Source: Sphingobacteriales bacterium (GTDB taxonomy: Bacteria > Bacteroidota > Bacteroidia > Chitinophagales > Chitinophagaceae). Taken from it: a stretch of DNA of 5,682 nt. The notes beneath the pieces are model-generated. The model saw only the letters and a program-made list of their open reading frames with translations, was not told the DNA's origin and did no database searches. This document shows, piece by piece, positions 1-5,682 of the stretch (position 1 is the first letter of the stretch; every line of letters starts with the position of its first letter). The stretch is taken from contig JAHEFC010000279.1 of the NCBI GenBank assembly GCA_024640385.1, forward strand, positions 1-5,682, given 5' to 3'. Made by a program: the position numbers and the translations under genes.

Positions 1-18
1 AAGATAAAGATCAAATGG

Positions 19-46
19 CAAAGGGCAGCATTGCTGCTGCCCTTTG
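19..46 (-). terminator. Probable transcription terminator hairpin after the sulfatase gene
   Basis: A perfect 11-bp inverted repeat (19-29 pairing with 36-46, 6-nt loop) lies 22 nt beyond the sulfatase stop codon. Read on the minus strand, the hairpin is followed by a moderately T-rich stretch (positions 18 to 1) but no uninterrupted T run, so it is a less canonical intrinsic terminator than the one at 3159-3193. It could work in both directions if a convergent gene lies to the left of the window. Confidence 0.6.
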
Positions 47-68
47 AAATAAAAGTAAAATCAAAAGA

Positions 69-1679
69 TCAATTGTTATTTCCGGCACCTTTGCTCAGAT
101 CTTCCATGACCTGGTCGAGGTTGAAGCTACCGGGCTTCTGTCTTGGCGGATATTTGGCAAAGCTCTGCAGCCATTCTGCCACATAAGCCTGTGCAGGGAC
201 TAAAAGGAATACTCTTTCCAGCCTCCATTGGTCGTATCCGATACCTTCTTCATCGGCCCTTTCAAATGGATCAGCACGCAGTGAAAACAATTTAGGTGTG
301 CGTAATGGCACAAAGGGATCCTGCCATACATCAAAGCTTTCCGCCCTTTGCTCAAGGAAGTGAAGTTTCCACTGGTCAAAGCGAAGTGCTGCCAATTGAC
401 CGCCATCTGTCCAGTACAACATTTCATGACGAGGCCACTTGTTCACTGAAGCTGAATCGCCTTTAAAATAAGGCATGAGGTTATATCCATCAAGGTGAAC
501 ATTGAAATTTTTGGAACCTACGTTTATACCATTGAGAAGATTTGATTTCACATCACCTGCTCCCGCAGCAGCAAGCAAGGTTGGCAGCATATCCTCATGC
601 GCACAGATATTATTGATCACCGTACCGGGCTTAATGGTACCGGGCCAGCGGATCATGGTTGGAACGCGATAAGCGCCTTCGTACTGGGTATTCTTTTCTC
701 CACGGAAGGGTGTGGTACCGCCATCAGGCCAGCTCATCACTTCAGCGCCATTGTCGGTAGAATACATGACTATGGTATTATCTGCGATCCCAAGGTCGTC
801 TATGGCTTTCAAAATACGGCCTACTGCAGCGTCATGTTCAACCATGCCGTCTGGATAGATCCCAAGACCAGTTTTACCCTGGGCTTCAGGCCTGAGGTGT
901 GTGAAGATGTGCATCCGGGTGGTATTGAACCAAAGGAACATGGGCTTCTTAGACTCAACCGTTTTTTTCATGAATTTGACGGCAAGATCTTCCACTTCAT
1001 AATCGATGGTCTCCATACGTTTTTTAGTCAAAGGACCAGTATCCTCAATACGTTGTGTTCCGTCAGCATTGGCCCAACTGTGGATCACACCACGTGGACC
1101 AAACTTCTTTTTGAATTCGGGATTTTTGGGGTAGTCGGAATTTTCCGGCTCCTCCTCTGCGTTCAGGTGATATAGATTGCCATAGAACTCATCGAATCCA
1201 TGGTTGGTGGGAAGATGCTCGTCCCTGTCGCCCAGGTGATTCTTGCCAAATTGCCCGGTAGCATAGCCCTGGGCTTTCAACAGATCCGCAATGGTAGGAT
1301 CTTCTTTGGTCATACCCTCTTTGGCACCGGGCAGACCAACTTTCAGAAGACCTGTTCTGATCGGTGATTGGCCAGTAATGAATGCAGCACGGCCAGCAGT
1401 ACAGCTATTTTGTCCATACCAGTCTGTAAACAATGCCCCTTCTTTTGCGAGTCTGTCAATATTGGGGGTTTTATATCCCATCGAGCCCAGGTTGTAGGCA
1501 CTGATGTTGTACCAACCCACATCATCGCCCCAGATGATCACAATGTTCGGTTTACCCTTGTCGGCTGCGGGTGCAGCGGCTTGTTTAGCAGGAGTCTTTT
1601 TAGCCTGTGCAGTTGAATCCGTTGTAGAAACAACTAAAAGGATCAACAAAGGCATCAGTCTGATTACATGTTTTCCCAT
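69..1679 (-). CDS. Secreted type I arylsulfatase (formylglycine-dependent sulfate ester hydrolase)
   Basis: This 536-residue protein should hydrolyse sulfate esters in the periplasm or outside the cell; the substrate cannot be read from sequence. A signal peptide spans about residues 1-26 (hydrophobic 8-17, likely cleavage after AQA), followed by a Lys/Ala/Pro-rich linker to about 43. The sulfatase fold fills the rest. Visible active-site residues match the family: metal ligands D52 and D53 (GDD), the formylglycine precursor C93 with R97 in CTAGR, K146 and H148 (GKNHLG), H257, D309 and N310 (TDNG), and K329 (FRGEKN). The motif has Ala where most sulfatases have Pro. The C-terminal region with PKLFSLRADPFERAD and FLLVPAQAYV resembles, from memory, a broad group of proteobacterial and Bacteroidota arylsulfatases. 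Length is normal and nothing is broken. No maturase (FGE or anSME) is in the window. The ATG start is supported by the signal peptide immediately after it; the leader is AT-rich without a Shine-Dalgarno. It lies 118 nt downstream of the regulator gene. Confidence 0.95.
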   Translation of the reverse strand: MGKHVIRLMPLLILLVVSTTDSTAQAKKTPAKQAAAPAADKGKPNIVIIWGDDVGWYNISAYNLGSMGYKTPNIDRLAKEGALFTDWYGQNSCTAGRAAFITGQSPIRTGLLKVGLPGAKEGMTKEDPTIADLLKAQGYATGQFGKNHLGDRDEHLPTNHGFDEFYGNLYHLNAEEEPENSDYPKNPEFKKKFGPRGVIHSWANADGTQRIEDTGPLTKKRMETIDYEVEDLAVKFMKKTVESKKPMFLWFNTTRMHIFTHLRPEAQGKTGLGIYPDGMVEHDAAVGRILKAIDDLGIADNTIVMYSTDNGAEVMSWPDGGTTPFRGEKNTQYEGAYRVPTMIRWPGTIKPGTVINNICAHEDMLPTLLAAAGAGDVKSNLLNGINVGSKNFNVHLDGYNLMPYFKGDSASVNKWPRHEMLYWTDGGQLAALRFDQWKLHFLEQRAESFDVWQDPFVPLRTPKLFSLRADPFERADEEGIGYDQWRLERVFLLVPAQAYVAEWLQSFAKYPPRQKPGSFNLDQVMEDLSKGAGNNN

Positions 1680-1709
1680 AATAAGATGATTTTATTATTT
1701 CGAAGGCAC

Positions 1710-1764
1710 ATGATAGGCACAATAGCCTCCATGTCAAAGTATTAGGGCTGCATACTTGTTGCAA
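1710..1764 (-). promoter_or_regulatory. Candidate promoter region of the sulfatase gene (two overlapping possibilities)
   Basis: Two readings overlap in the 118-nt gap. The first is an E. coli-like pair, TTGACA (1732-1737) and TATCAT (1710-1715), 16 nt apart, giving a leader of roughly 25 nt. The second is Bacteroidota-like: TTG (1762-1764), 20 nt, then TACTTTG (1735-1741), one base shorter than TAnnTTTG, giving a leader of about 50 nt. The primary sigma factor of Bacteroidota prefers the second type, but neither match is decisive. Read-through from the upstream regulator gene is also possible, since no clear terminator separates them. Confidence 0.3.
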
Positions 1765-1773
1765 TTTTGAATA

Positions 1774-1788
1774 ATCAACAAACCGGGG
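1774..1788 (-). promoter_or_regulatory. Candidate operator motif upstream of the sulfatase gene
   Basis: This 15-mer is the partner of the one at 3068-3082 and has the same strand orientation relative to its gene. It lies about 95 nt upstream of the sulfatase start, upstream of both candidate promoter readings, where an activator would be expected to bind. The assignment to the neighbouring AraC-type regulator is inference. Confidence 0.22.
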
Positions 1789-1797
1789 TTGAACACC

Positions 1798-3033
1798 TTA
1801 ATTTCTCCGGCCGAAAACTTCAGAAGGGTTTTTACCTGTTGTTTTTTTGACTGCTGCAATGAATGCAGCGCGGGAATTGAAGCCTGCGAGATTGCCCAGG
1901 GCTTCAAGGGTATATTGGGAGTAGTCAACCGAGGAGATCATTTCATGTACCAGGTAATTCACCCGGTACTCATTGATCAGTTCGTTGAAATTCTTCCCGT
2001 ATTCCTGGTTGATGAAAGCGGAAAGGATATGGGAGGGAATATTTGTTTCTTTTGAAAGATCCGCCATGGTATAGCCCCGTTTCCGGAAGGGCTTATTGTC
2101 TTTCAGGTGGGATTCCAGTTTCTGTTTATAGGCTATTCCGTGTTCATAAGACACAGAGTTCCTGCTTTTTTCATCGGCAGACGTCACCTCAGGATTCGCT
2201 GCCTCTGGAAGGGTCAATTTTTCAGGCTCTTTTTCCCAGCCCCGTATCCCATATAAAATAGATGGCTTGACCAGCAGGTAAAGGCTGACAAAAAGGATGG
2301 TGCCGCTGATTGTGACAATAAAGGTCATGTTGTGGTTTAGGGGTGTTGCAAATTGTAACAGCATTTCTACCACGATGAGGCCCCAAAAAATAACCATAAC
2401 GAGGGTAAAAAGAGATAGCCACCGGAAAGTCACCACATTCTGTTCTTTCTGGATGAATCCGGAACTGTGGCTCTTTCTCCATCTTGCCAATAACCTCACC
2501 TGCCCCAAAGTGGCCAAGAGCCCAACAACGACCCTCAATAAAAGCGTTGATCCCTCCGGCCAGAGGGACTCAGGTTCGGAAGTGACCATTTTAGGATTTG
2601 ATAAAACTTTTTCTAAAAATTGAACTTTTTCATGGGCAGGCAATATATAAAAAGGGATCAGGCCGATGATATGGAGCAGGGCCGGGATAAAAAACAGGAA
2701 ATCCCATTTTTTGAAGCGATATGATTGTTCCAGGATGGACCTGACATACAGGTAAGCCAGTGGTGCAAAGCTGAAGGAGGCCCAGCCAAATACCCTCCAT
2801 AAATGGGGGTAGTCCAGGTAAAACCGGGTAACCATTAATGCAAAATTCACTGCCAGCAGCGAGAAACAGATCAGGAACCCGGCCAATAACCGGGACGCAA
2901 AAGTGTCGGTTTTGTTAACGAATACCAGTATCCCAGAAACCAGGACTCCCAGTATGCCCGTGAAGAATACAATGTTTAAATACCAGCTTGAGAATGCCTC
3001 CATGTTAGCAATTGAGAAAGCCAGGGGGTGCAT
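1798..3033 (-). CDS. Membrane-embedded AraC-family transcriptional regulator (about seven TM helices plus HTH domain)
   Basis: This 411-residue protein joins a polytopic membrane domain to a cytoplasmic DNA-binding domain, an architecture common in Bacteroidota. Hydrophobic helices lie near residues 18-39, 46-68, 79-98, 110-131, 164-184, 204-226 and 237-256. A charged linker (about 262-305) leads to an AraC/XylS-type domain at about 306-411, with a first helix-turn-helix at about 321-342 (ADLSKETNIPSHILSAFINQ) and a second at about 375-397 (LEALGNLAGFNSRAAFIAAV). The conserved-style end TGKNPSEV is present. It probably senses a signal in or at the inner membrane and controls nearby genes; the signal is unknown. 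The next gene downstream is the arylsulfatase, a plausible but unproven target. The chosen ATG lacks a clear Shine-Dalgarno; M11 is an alternative start that would keep every helix. The gene appears intact. Confidence 0.88.
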   Translation of the reverse strand: MHPLAFSIANMEAFSSWYLNIVFFTGILGVLVSGILVFVNKTDTFASRLLAGFLICFSLLAVNFALMVTRFYLDYPHLWRVFGWASFSFAPLAYLYVRSILEQSYRFKKWDFLFFIPALLHIIGLIPFYILPAHEKVQFLEKVLSNPKMVTSEPESLWPEGSTLLLRVVVGLLATLGQVRLLARWRKSHSSGFIQKEQNVVTFRWLSLFTLVMVIFWGLIVVEMLLQFATPLNHNMTFIVTISGTILFVSLYLLVKPSILYGIRGWEKEPEKLTLPEAANPEVTSADEKSRNSVSYEHGIAYKQKLESHLKDNKPFRKRGYTMADLSKETNIPSHILSAFINQEYGKNFNELINEYRVNYLVHEMISSVDYSQYTLEALGNLAGFNSRAAFIAAVKKTTGKNPSEVFGRRN

Positions 3034-3060
3034 CTATGCATTACCCCGTCTATTCAATGA

Positions 3061-3068
3061 TAAAGATA
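3061..3068 (-). promoter_or_regulatory. Candidate -7 box of the AraC-type regulator gene
   Basis: On the minus strand these bases read TATCTTTA, seven of eight matching the Bacteroidota -7 consensus TAnnTTTG. It lies 27 nt upstream of the start codon. No TTG is found at the expected 19-21 nt further upstream; the nearest is 15 nt away. The box abuts the candidate operator motif at 3068-3082. Such AT-rich matches arise easily by chance. Confidence 0.3.
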
Positions 3069-3082
3069 TTAACTAACGGGGG
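3068..3082 (-). promoter_or_regulatory. Candidate operator motif shared with the sulfatase upstream region
   Basis: Read on the minus strand, this 15-mer (CCCCCGTTAGTTAAT) matches one at 1774-1788 upstream of the sulfatase (CCCCGGTTTGTTGAT) at 12 of 15 positions without gaps. Both contain a GTTnGTT direct repeat, the kind of half-site repetition AraC-family proteins often bind. Here it lies just upstream of the candidate -7 box, suggesting autoregulation. The evidence is two sites only, so this is tentative. Confidence 0.22.
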
Positions 3083-3158
3083 ACAATGGTGGGTGGTCTT
3101 ATAAAAAAGTACAGCGATCAGAGATGTGATCAAATCAATACATCCTGGCGCAAAGGAC

Positions 3159-3193
3159 AAAAAAAGACCGGCATGAGCTGCCTCATCCCGGTC
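3159..3193 (-). terminator. Rho-independent terminator after the small Spy/CpxP-like gene
   Basis: Bases 3166-3171 pair with 3188-3193 (GACCGG with CCGGTC) and 3173-3177 pair with 3182-3186 (ATGAG with CTCAT), separated by one C-C mismatch and closed by a 4-nt loop. On the minus strand the stem is followed at once by seven Ts (3165 to 3159). The hairpin starts 19 nt past the stop codon. This is a textbook intrinsic terminator and separates the envelope genes at 3213-5581 from the regulator and sulfatase. Confidence 0.88.
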
Positions 3194-3212
3194 AATATTG
3201 ATGGTGCCTGAA

Positions 3213-3596
3213 TTATTTCTGGGCAGCTTCAGCTTTCTTCAATTTAGCAACAACGTAGTCCTGGAATTGCTTGCGCTTTTCGGGCCCCATGATAGCATCC
3301 AGCTGGGCATTACGCGCATTCACTGCTGATTTTGCGTATTTCTCTTTAGCTGTATCGTCTTTCCCATATCTGTCGATCAGGTCCAGGGTGCTGAGGAAAC
3401 AAAGATTAACATTATCAATATCAGTGCGTTGCTCATCTGATAACTTTAATGTTTCTTTCAGGTATTTCTGGTTGTCTGTCCTGAACTCCTGCAGTTTAGA
3501 GTATTTCTGTTCGTTAGACAGGTCTGCCCATTTCTGAGCATTAGAAATGCTTGTAAATCCAATTGCCAGCACCAGGACTAAAAATATTCTTTTCAT
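3213..3596 (-). CDS. Small secreted helical protein, Spy/CpxP-like
   Basis: The product has 127 residues. A signal peptide covers about 1-20 (MKR, then a hydrophobic core, cleavage likely after SNA), so it is exported to the periplasm. The mature part is about 107 residues, highly charged and probably all helical. It contains LSDEQRTDI (52-60) and, near the end, an IMGPEKRKQF segment (102-111). These resemble the paired LTxxQ-type motifs of the Spy/CpxP family, whose members act as periplasmic chaperones or stress sensors, with Pro-Glu-x-Arg-Lys-x-Phe close to the usual LTPEQRxxF pattern. The C-terminus is Lys/Ala-rich. The family assignment is by motif resemblance only, and a Bacteroidota-specific uncharacterised family is the main alternative. 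It has a good candidate promoter of its own and a strong terminator, so it can be a single-gene transcript. The start is supported by the signal peptide. Confidence 0.85.
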   Translation of the reverse strand: MKRIFLVLVLAIGFTSISNAQKWADLSNEQKYSKLQEFRTDNQKYLKETLKLSDEQRTDIDNVNLCFLSTLDLIDRYGKDDTAKEKYAKSAVNARNAQLDAIMGPEKRKQFQDYVVAKLKKAEAAQK

Positions 3597-3613
3597 AATT
3601 TATATTGTTGCCA

Positions 3614-3643
3614 TAAATATAAAGGCCGTACCAGTAATTCCAA
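3614..3643 (-). promoter_or_regulatory. Candidate Bacteroidota-type promoter of the small secreted-protein gene
   Basis: On the minus strand, TTG (3641-3643) is followed after 19 nt by TATATTTA (3614-3621), seven of eight matching TAnnTTTG. Both the elements and the spacing fit the -33/-7 promoter of Bacteroidota. The predicted transcription start is around 3608-3610, leaving a leader of about a dozen bases before the ATG. This is the best promoter match in the window. Confidence 0.45.
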
Positions 3644-3699
3644 TTTTAAAGCTGTTCCGATTTATAATCCGGGTCACATGCAATTACAGATGTTGATCT

Positions 3700-4731
3700 T
3701 TACTTATCTTCCTCTACATCTGCCACCTCATACATGTTTTTACCATTCTCCTGGATAGGCTGATAATAAGTTTCCCCGAATTTCACATACTTCACATCGC
3801 CCAAAGTGACTTCTTCGCCACCTTCGGATATGTGTTCCACTACTGTACCTGCCATTGGCGCAACTACTTTATATCCATCTGATACCTTTTCATAAAAAGT
3901 TCCACCGTAATAATAATTCTTGGTCCCCTTATCATCAATGGTAACGGTCTCGTAACCAGAAGGCAATGTTTTTATTTTTGCACCAACCGGCGCTGCAACA
4001 ACTGTATATCCTCCGTCTCCTTTCAAATAAAAAACGCCCTGGTCGTAATAATAATCCCCATCGGCAATCGAGCGCACATTCCCATACCATCTTTTCGAAG
4101 CTTCCTGATATTCAGAATACGTTACAAAGGGTGGTCCCGTCAGCAAGATCTGTCTATCGATCGATGTAAGGTCAAATCCCGTAATATAATTTGCAGCCAA
4201 ATCTGAAGGATGAGGCACATCATTGTCAGCAATGGAAACTATGATGGCTGTGGCGGTCAGGGTTGCTATGAAAAATCCCCATGGATGCCACATAGGTCCC
4301 CAGACAAATGGATGGTATGGGTGAAAAAAGTAGGGATGGTAACAGCGATACCGGTACCCTCCATAAACATACGGTGGTCTTGGATAGGGCCTGACGCCTC
4401 TTCTCACTACGGTGTTCCGGCTGTTATTGATATGGATATCCTTACTTCTGTCGACATTAATATTCACATTATTCCTATTGCCGGTATTGATATTATTGGT
4501 TCTATTACCGGAATTGCTAACGGATGTACGTTGGCCAGCACCACCGGCAGGTCTTGCTGCAGGTTTTGCTGCAGGTTTTGCTGCAGGTTTTGCAGCAGGT
4601 CTTGCAGCAGGCCTTGCCGCCGCACCTCTTTTGACCTGTGCTGATGATTGCTGGAACGGCAGCAGCAATGCAATGAGTAATATTGCCAAAAGCATTCTGG
4701 CGTGCATTATTTTTTTTGAATTCCTCTTCAT
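3700..4731 (-). CDS. DUF6515-type exported envelope protein with AA(R/K)P linker and C-terminal tandem repeats
   Basis: This 343-residue protein has no known biochemical role. A signal peptide spans about 1-31 (basic start, hydrophobic 13-25, cleavage likely after SSA). Next come six AA(R/K)P repeats (38-61), an Asn/Arg-rich stretch (about 72-106), an unusual aromatic, Pro- and His-rich patch (113-152), and one hydrophobic segment (152-168) that could span or enter a membrane. The C-terminal part holds two clear repeats, about 227-269 and 273-312, each with YYY, a Gly-x-Phe-Tyr strand, a Gly-Tyr-x-Val-Val strand and an Ala-Pro turn, plus a degenerate third copy (316-340). This arrangement fits DUF6515 as I recall it. 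The Lys/Arg-rich linker could lie along an acidic surface such as cell wall or polysaccharide; that is inference. The start is ATG; M9 and M13 are weaker alternatives. It lies 94 nt downstream of the lipoprotein gene. Confidence 0.88.
   Translation of the reverse strand: MKRNSKKIMHARMLLAILLIALLLPFQQSSAQVKRGAAARPAARPAAKPAAKPAAKPAARPAGGAGQRTSVSNSGNRTNNINTGNRNNVNINVDRSKDIHINNSRNTVVRRGVRPYPRPPYVYGGYRYRCYHPYFFHPYHPFVWGPMWHPWGFFIATLTATAIIVSIADNDVPHPSDLAANYITGFDLTSIDRQILLTGPPFVTYSEYQEASKRWYGNVRSIADGDYYYDQGVFYLKGDGGYTVVAAPVGAKIKTLPSGYETVTIDDKGTKNYYYGGTFYEKVSDGYKVVAPMAGTVVEHISEGGEEVTLGDVKYVKFGETYYQPIQENGKNMYEVADVEEDK
4549..4620 (-). repeat. Six tandem 12-bp repeats encoding AA(R/K)P
   Basis: Six contiguous 12-bp units run in frame inside the DUF6515-type gene. 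On the plus strand they follow the pattern AGGTYTTGCWGC; units two and three are identical and the others differ at one to three positions. They encode residues 38-61, right after the signal peptide. Near-identity at DNA level suggests recent copy-number change by slippage or unequal recombination, and any such change would keep the frame. Confidence 0.95.
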
Positions 4732-4752
4732 CTCTATTCTAATTTTAAAAAT

Positions 4753-4760
4753 GAAATATA
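4753..4760 (-). promoter_or_regulatory. Candidate -7 box of the DUF6515-type gene
   Basis: On the minus strand these bases read TATATTTC, seven of eight matching TAnnTTTG, 21 nt upstream of the start codon. No TTG is present at the expected distance further upstream, so the box may be fortuitous and the gene may instead be read through from the lipoprotein gene 94 nt upstream. Confidence 0.22.
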
Positions 4761-4825
4761 ATATTTGATCATTGTTTGATTGGAGCTGCCGCCAGTTACG
4801 AAATTACTGTGCAGCAGTACAATAT

Positions 4826-5581
4826 TTACTTTTTGTTAGAGAGATCCCATAACCTGTCAAGATCGGGGTTAAGGATAATCTCCACCCTCCTGTTTTTCTC
4901 TCTGCCTTCCGGGGTGGCGTTGCTGGCTACAGGAGTGTACTTGCCTTTCCCTGCAGCAGTAAGTCGTGCTGGATTAATATTGTACGTATAATGCAGCACT
5001 CGCACCACTGCATTAGCTCGTTCGGTACTCAATGACCAGTTATCAGCTTTTCCGGGAACTGAGGTGGTGTCAGTATGACCTATGATAAAACAGGTAACAT
5101 GTGGATTTTCCCGTAGAGCCTGGGCCACTGTATTCAATGCTTCCCTGCCCCTCGGCGCAATGGTGGAACTGCCCGACTTAAAGAAGAAATCATCAGGAAA
5201 ATTGATTCGGACAAGTCCGTTCTTATACGTGACATTAGCGCCCTGGCCCGCAAAGCGCATTAATGCCTCGGCGGTCTTATCACGAAGCTCTTTCATAGAA
5301 GTGCCTTCTTCAGCGAGCGCTTTTTCTAAATTCTCTGCTCTCTGAGCCATTGCCTCTTTTGCTTTTCTGCAATCTTCCGCTTCCTTGCCGTACTGGATAT
5401 TCTCTTCTTTGAGTTGCTTAATATCTGCCTCATAGGCAGTTATTTTCTGTGCCTGTTTGGCATTGGTTTCTTTCAACTGGTTCAGCTCGTTCGTAGTCTG
5501 CTCCAGTTTCTTACTTGTACCACATGCAAATAGAGAAGCGAGAACAGGTACAATTAAGACATAGTTGATAGCACTTTTCAT
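4826..5581 (-). CDS. OmpA-family peptidoglycan-binding outer-membrane lipoprotein with coiled coil
   Basis: The 251-residue product is probably lipid-anchored in the outer membrane and bound non-covalently to peptidoglycan. The lipoprotein signal peptide ends in a lipobox LFAC with C20 as the lipidated residue; Phe before Ala is slightly unusual. Residues about 23-108 are charged and Gln/Glu/Lys-rich, predicting a long coiled coil that could span the periplasm or oligomerise. The OmpA-like domain fills about 115-240: GHTD with D171, LSTERA with R188, a Gly-rich KGKYTPVASN turn and an NRRVEI strand. D171 and R188 correspond to the diaminopimelate-binding Asp and Arg of OmpA-type domains. The reading frame stays open up to 5656 through a TTG codon, but the ATG at 5581 is chosen because it gives a standard 20-residue lipoprotein signal. 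No outer-membrane barrel is present, so it is closer to Pal or YiaD-type proteins than to OmpA itself. Confidence 0.93.
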   Translation of the reverse strand: MKSAINYVLIVPVLASLFACGTSKKLEQTTNELNQLKETNAKQAQKITAYEADIKQLKEENIQYGKEAEDCRKAKEAMAQRAENLEKALAEEGTSMKELRDKTAEALMRFAGQGANVTYKNGLVRINFPDDFFFKSGSSTIAPRGREALNTVAQALRENPHVTCFIIGHTDTTSVPGKADNWSLSTERANAVVRVLHYTYNINPARLTAAGKGKYTPVASNATPEGREKNRRVEIILNPDLDRLWDLSNKK

Positions 5582-5618
5582 GTTGGTTGTATTAATAATG
5601 CGGGTGTAAATAATGTAA

Positions 5619-5626
5619 TAAAGATA
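5619..5626 (-). promoter_or_regulatory. Candidate -7 box of the OmpA-type lipoprotein gene
   Basis: On the minus strand these bases read TATCTTTA, identical to the box before the AraC-type gene and seven of eight matching TAnnTTTG. It lies 37 nt upstream of the chosen ATG, so it would sit inside the longer reading frame that begins at the TTG at 5656, which argues for the shorter protein. No well-spaced TTG lies upstream. Confidence 0.25.
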
Positions 5627-5682
5627 TGTTAACCAATGAGCCCCGTCAGTATCCAATTATGATTCGCAACATGTTTGTAAGG

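Noticed and set aside
597..1175. Plus-strand open frame of 192 codons inside the sulfatase gene
   Set aside because: It lies wholly opposite a strongly conserved sulfatase with complete active-site motifs and shows no recognisable domain or leader; it is a shadow frame.
3658..3673. Imperfect palindrome after the DUF6515-type gene as a terminator
   Set aside because: Only about four pairs form, one of them G-T, with an AT-rich interior and no T run.
4549..4620. CRISPR-like repeat array
   Set aside because: The units are contiguous 12-mers without spacers and in frame with a protein.
4210..4768. Plus-strand open frames across the 12-bp repeats, one rich in Ala-Gly and one in Cys-Arg
   Set aside because: Their composition comes only from reading the repeat array in other frames opposite the DUF6515-type gene.
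4805..4819. Short hairpin (TACTG pairing with CAGTA) after the OmpA-type lipoprotein gene as a terminator
   Set aside because: The stem is only five base pairs and no T run follows on the minus strand.
5582..5656. N-terminal extension of the OmpA-type lipoprotein by 25 residues from a TTG codon
   Set aside because: The extension would bury the lipoprotein signal peptide and overlaps a candidate promoter box; the ATG at 5581 gives a standard 20-residue signal ending in the lipobox Cys.

Overview
The window is about 5.7 kb of Bacteroidota DNA, most likely from the Chitinophagaceae or close relatives; this is inferred from protein style and not from a marker gene. Pointers are a seven-helix membrane protein fused to an AraC-type DNA-binding domain, a DUF6515-type envelope protein, an OmpA-type lipoprotein, AT-rich leaders with no Shine-Dalgarno sequence, and upstream boxes resembling the Bacteroidota -7 element TAnnTTTG. 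All five convincing genes lie on the minus strand, so transcription runs from high to low coordinates.

In transcription order: (1) 4826-5581, an outer-membrane lipoprotein with a coiled coil and an OmpA-like peptidoglycan-binding domain; (2) 3700-4731, a secreted or envelope-anchored DUF6515-type protein with an AA(R/K)P repeat linker, an Asn-rich stretch and a His/Tyr/Pro/Trp-rich patch; (3) 3213-3596, a small secreted protein resembling the Spy/CpxP family, closed by a clear rho-independent terminator at 3159-3193; (4) 1798-3033, a membrane-embedded AraC-family regulator; (5) 69-1679, a secreted type I arylsulfatase with a complete active site built on a CTAGR formylglycine motif, followed by a strong hairpin at 19-46. 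No gap exceeds 200 bases.

The terminator at 3159-3193 divides the window in two. Genes 1-3 look like cell-envelope housekeeping or stress functions. Genes 4-5 may form a regulator-plus-sulfatase pair that senses and removes sulfate esters. The only sequence hint for that link, apart from adjacency, is a 15-bp motif (12 of 15 identical) upstream of both genes. No phage, insertion sequence, CRISPR array, RNA gene or defence system is visible. I found no strong evidence of an undescribed system; the findings are modest leads.
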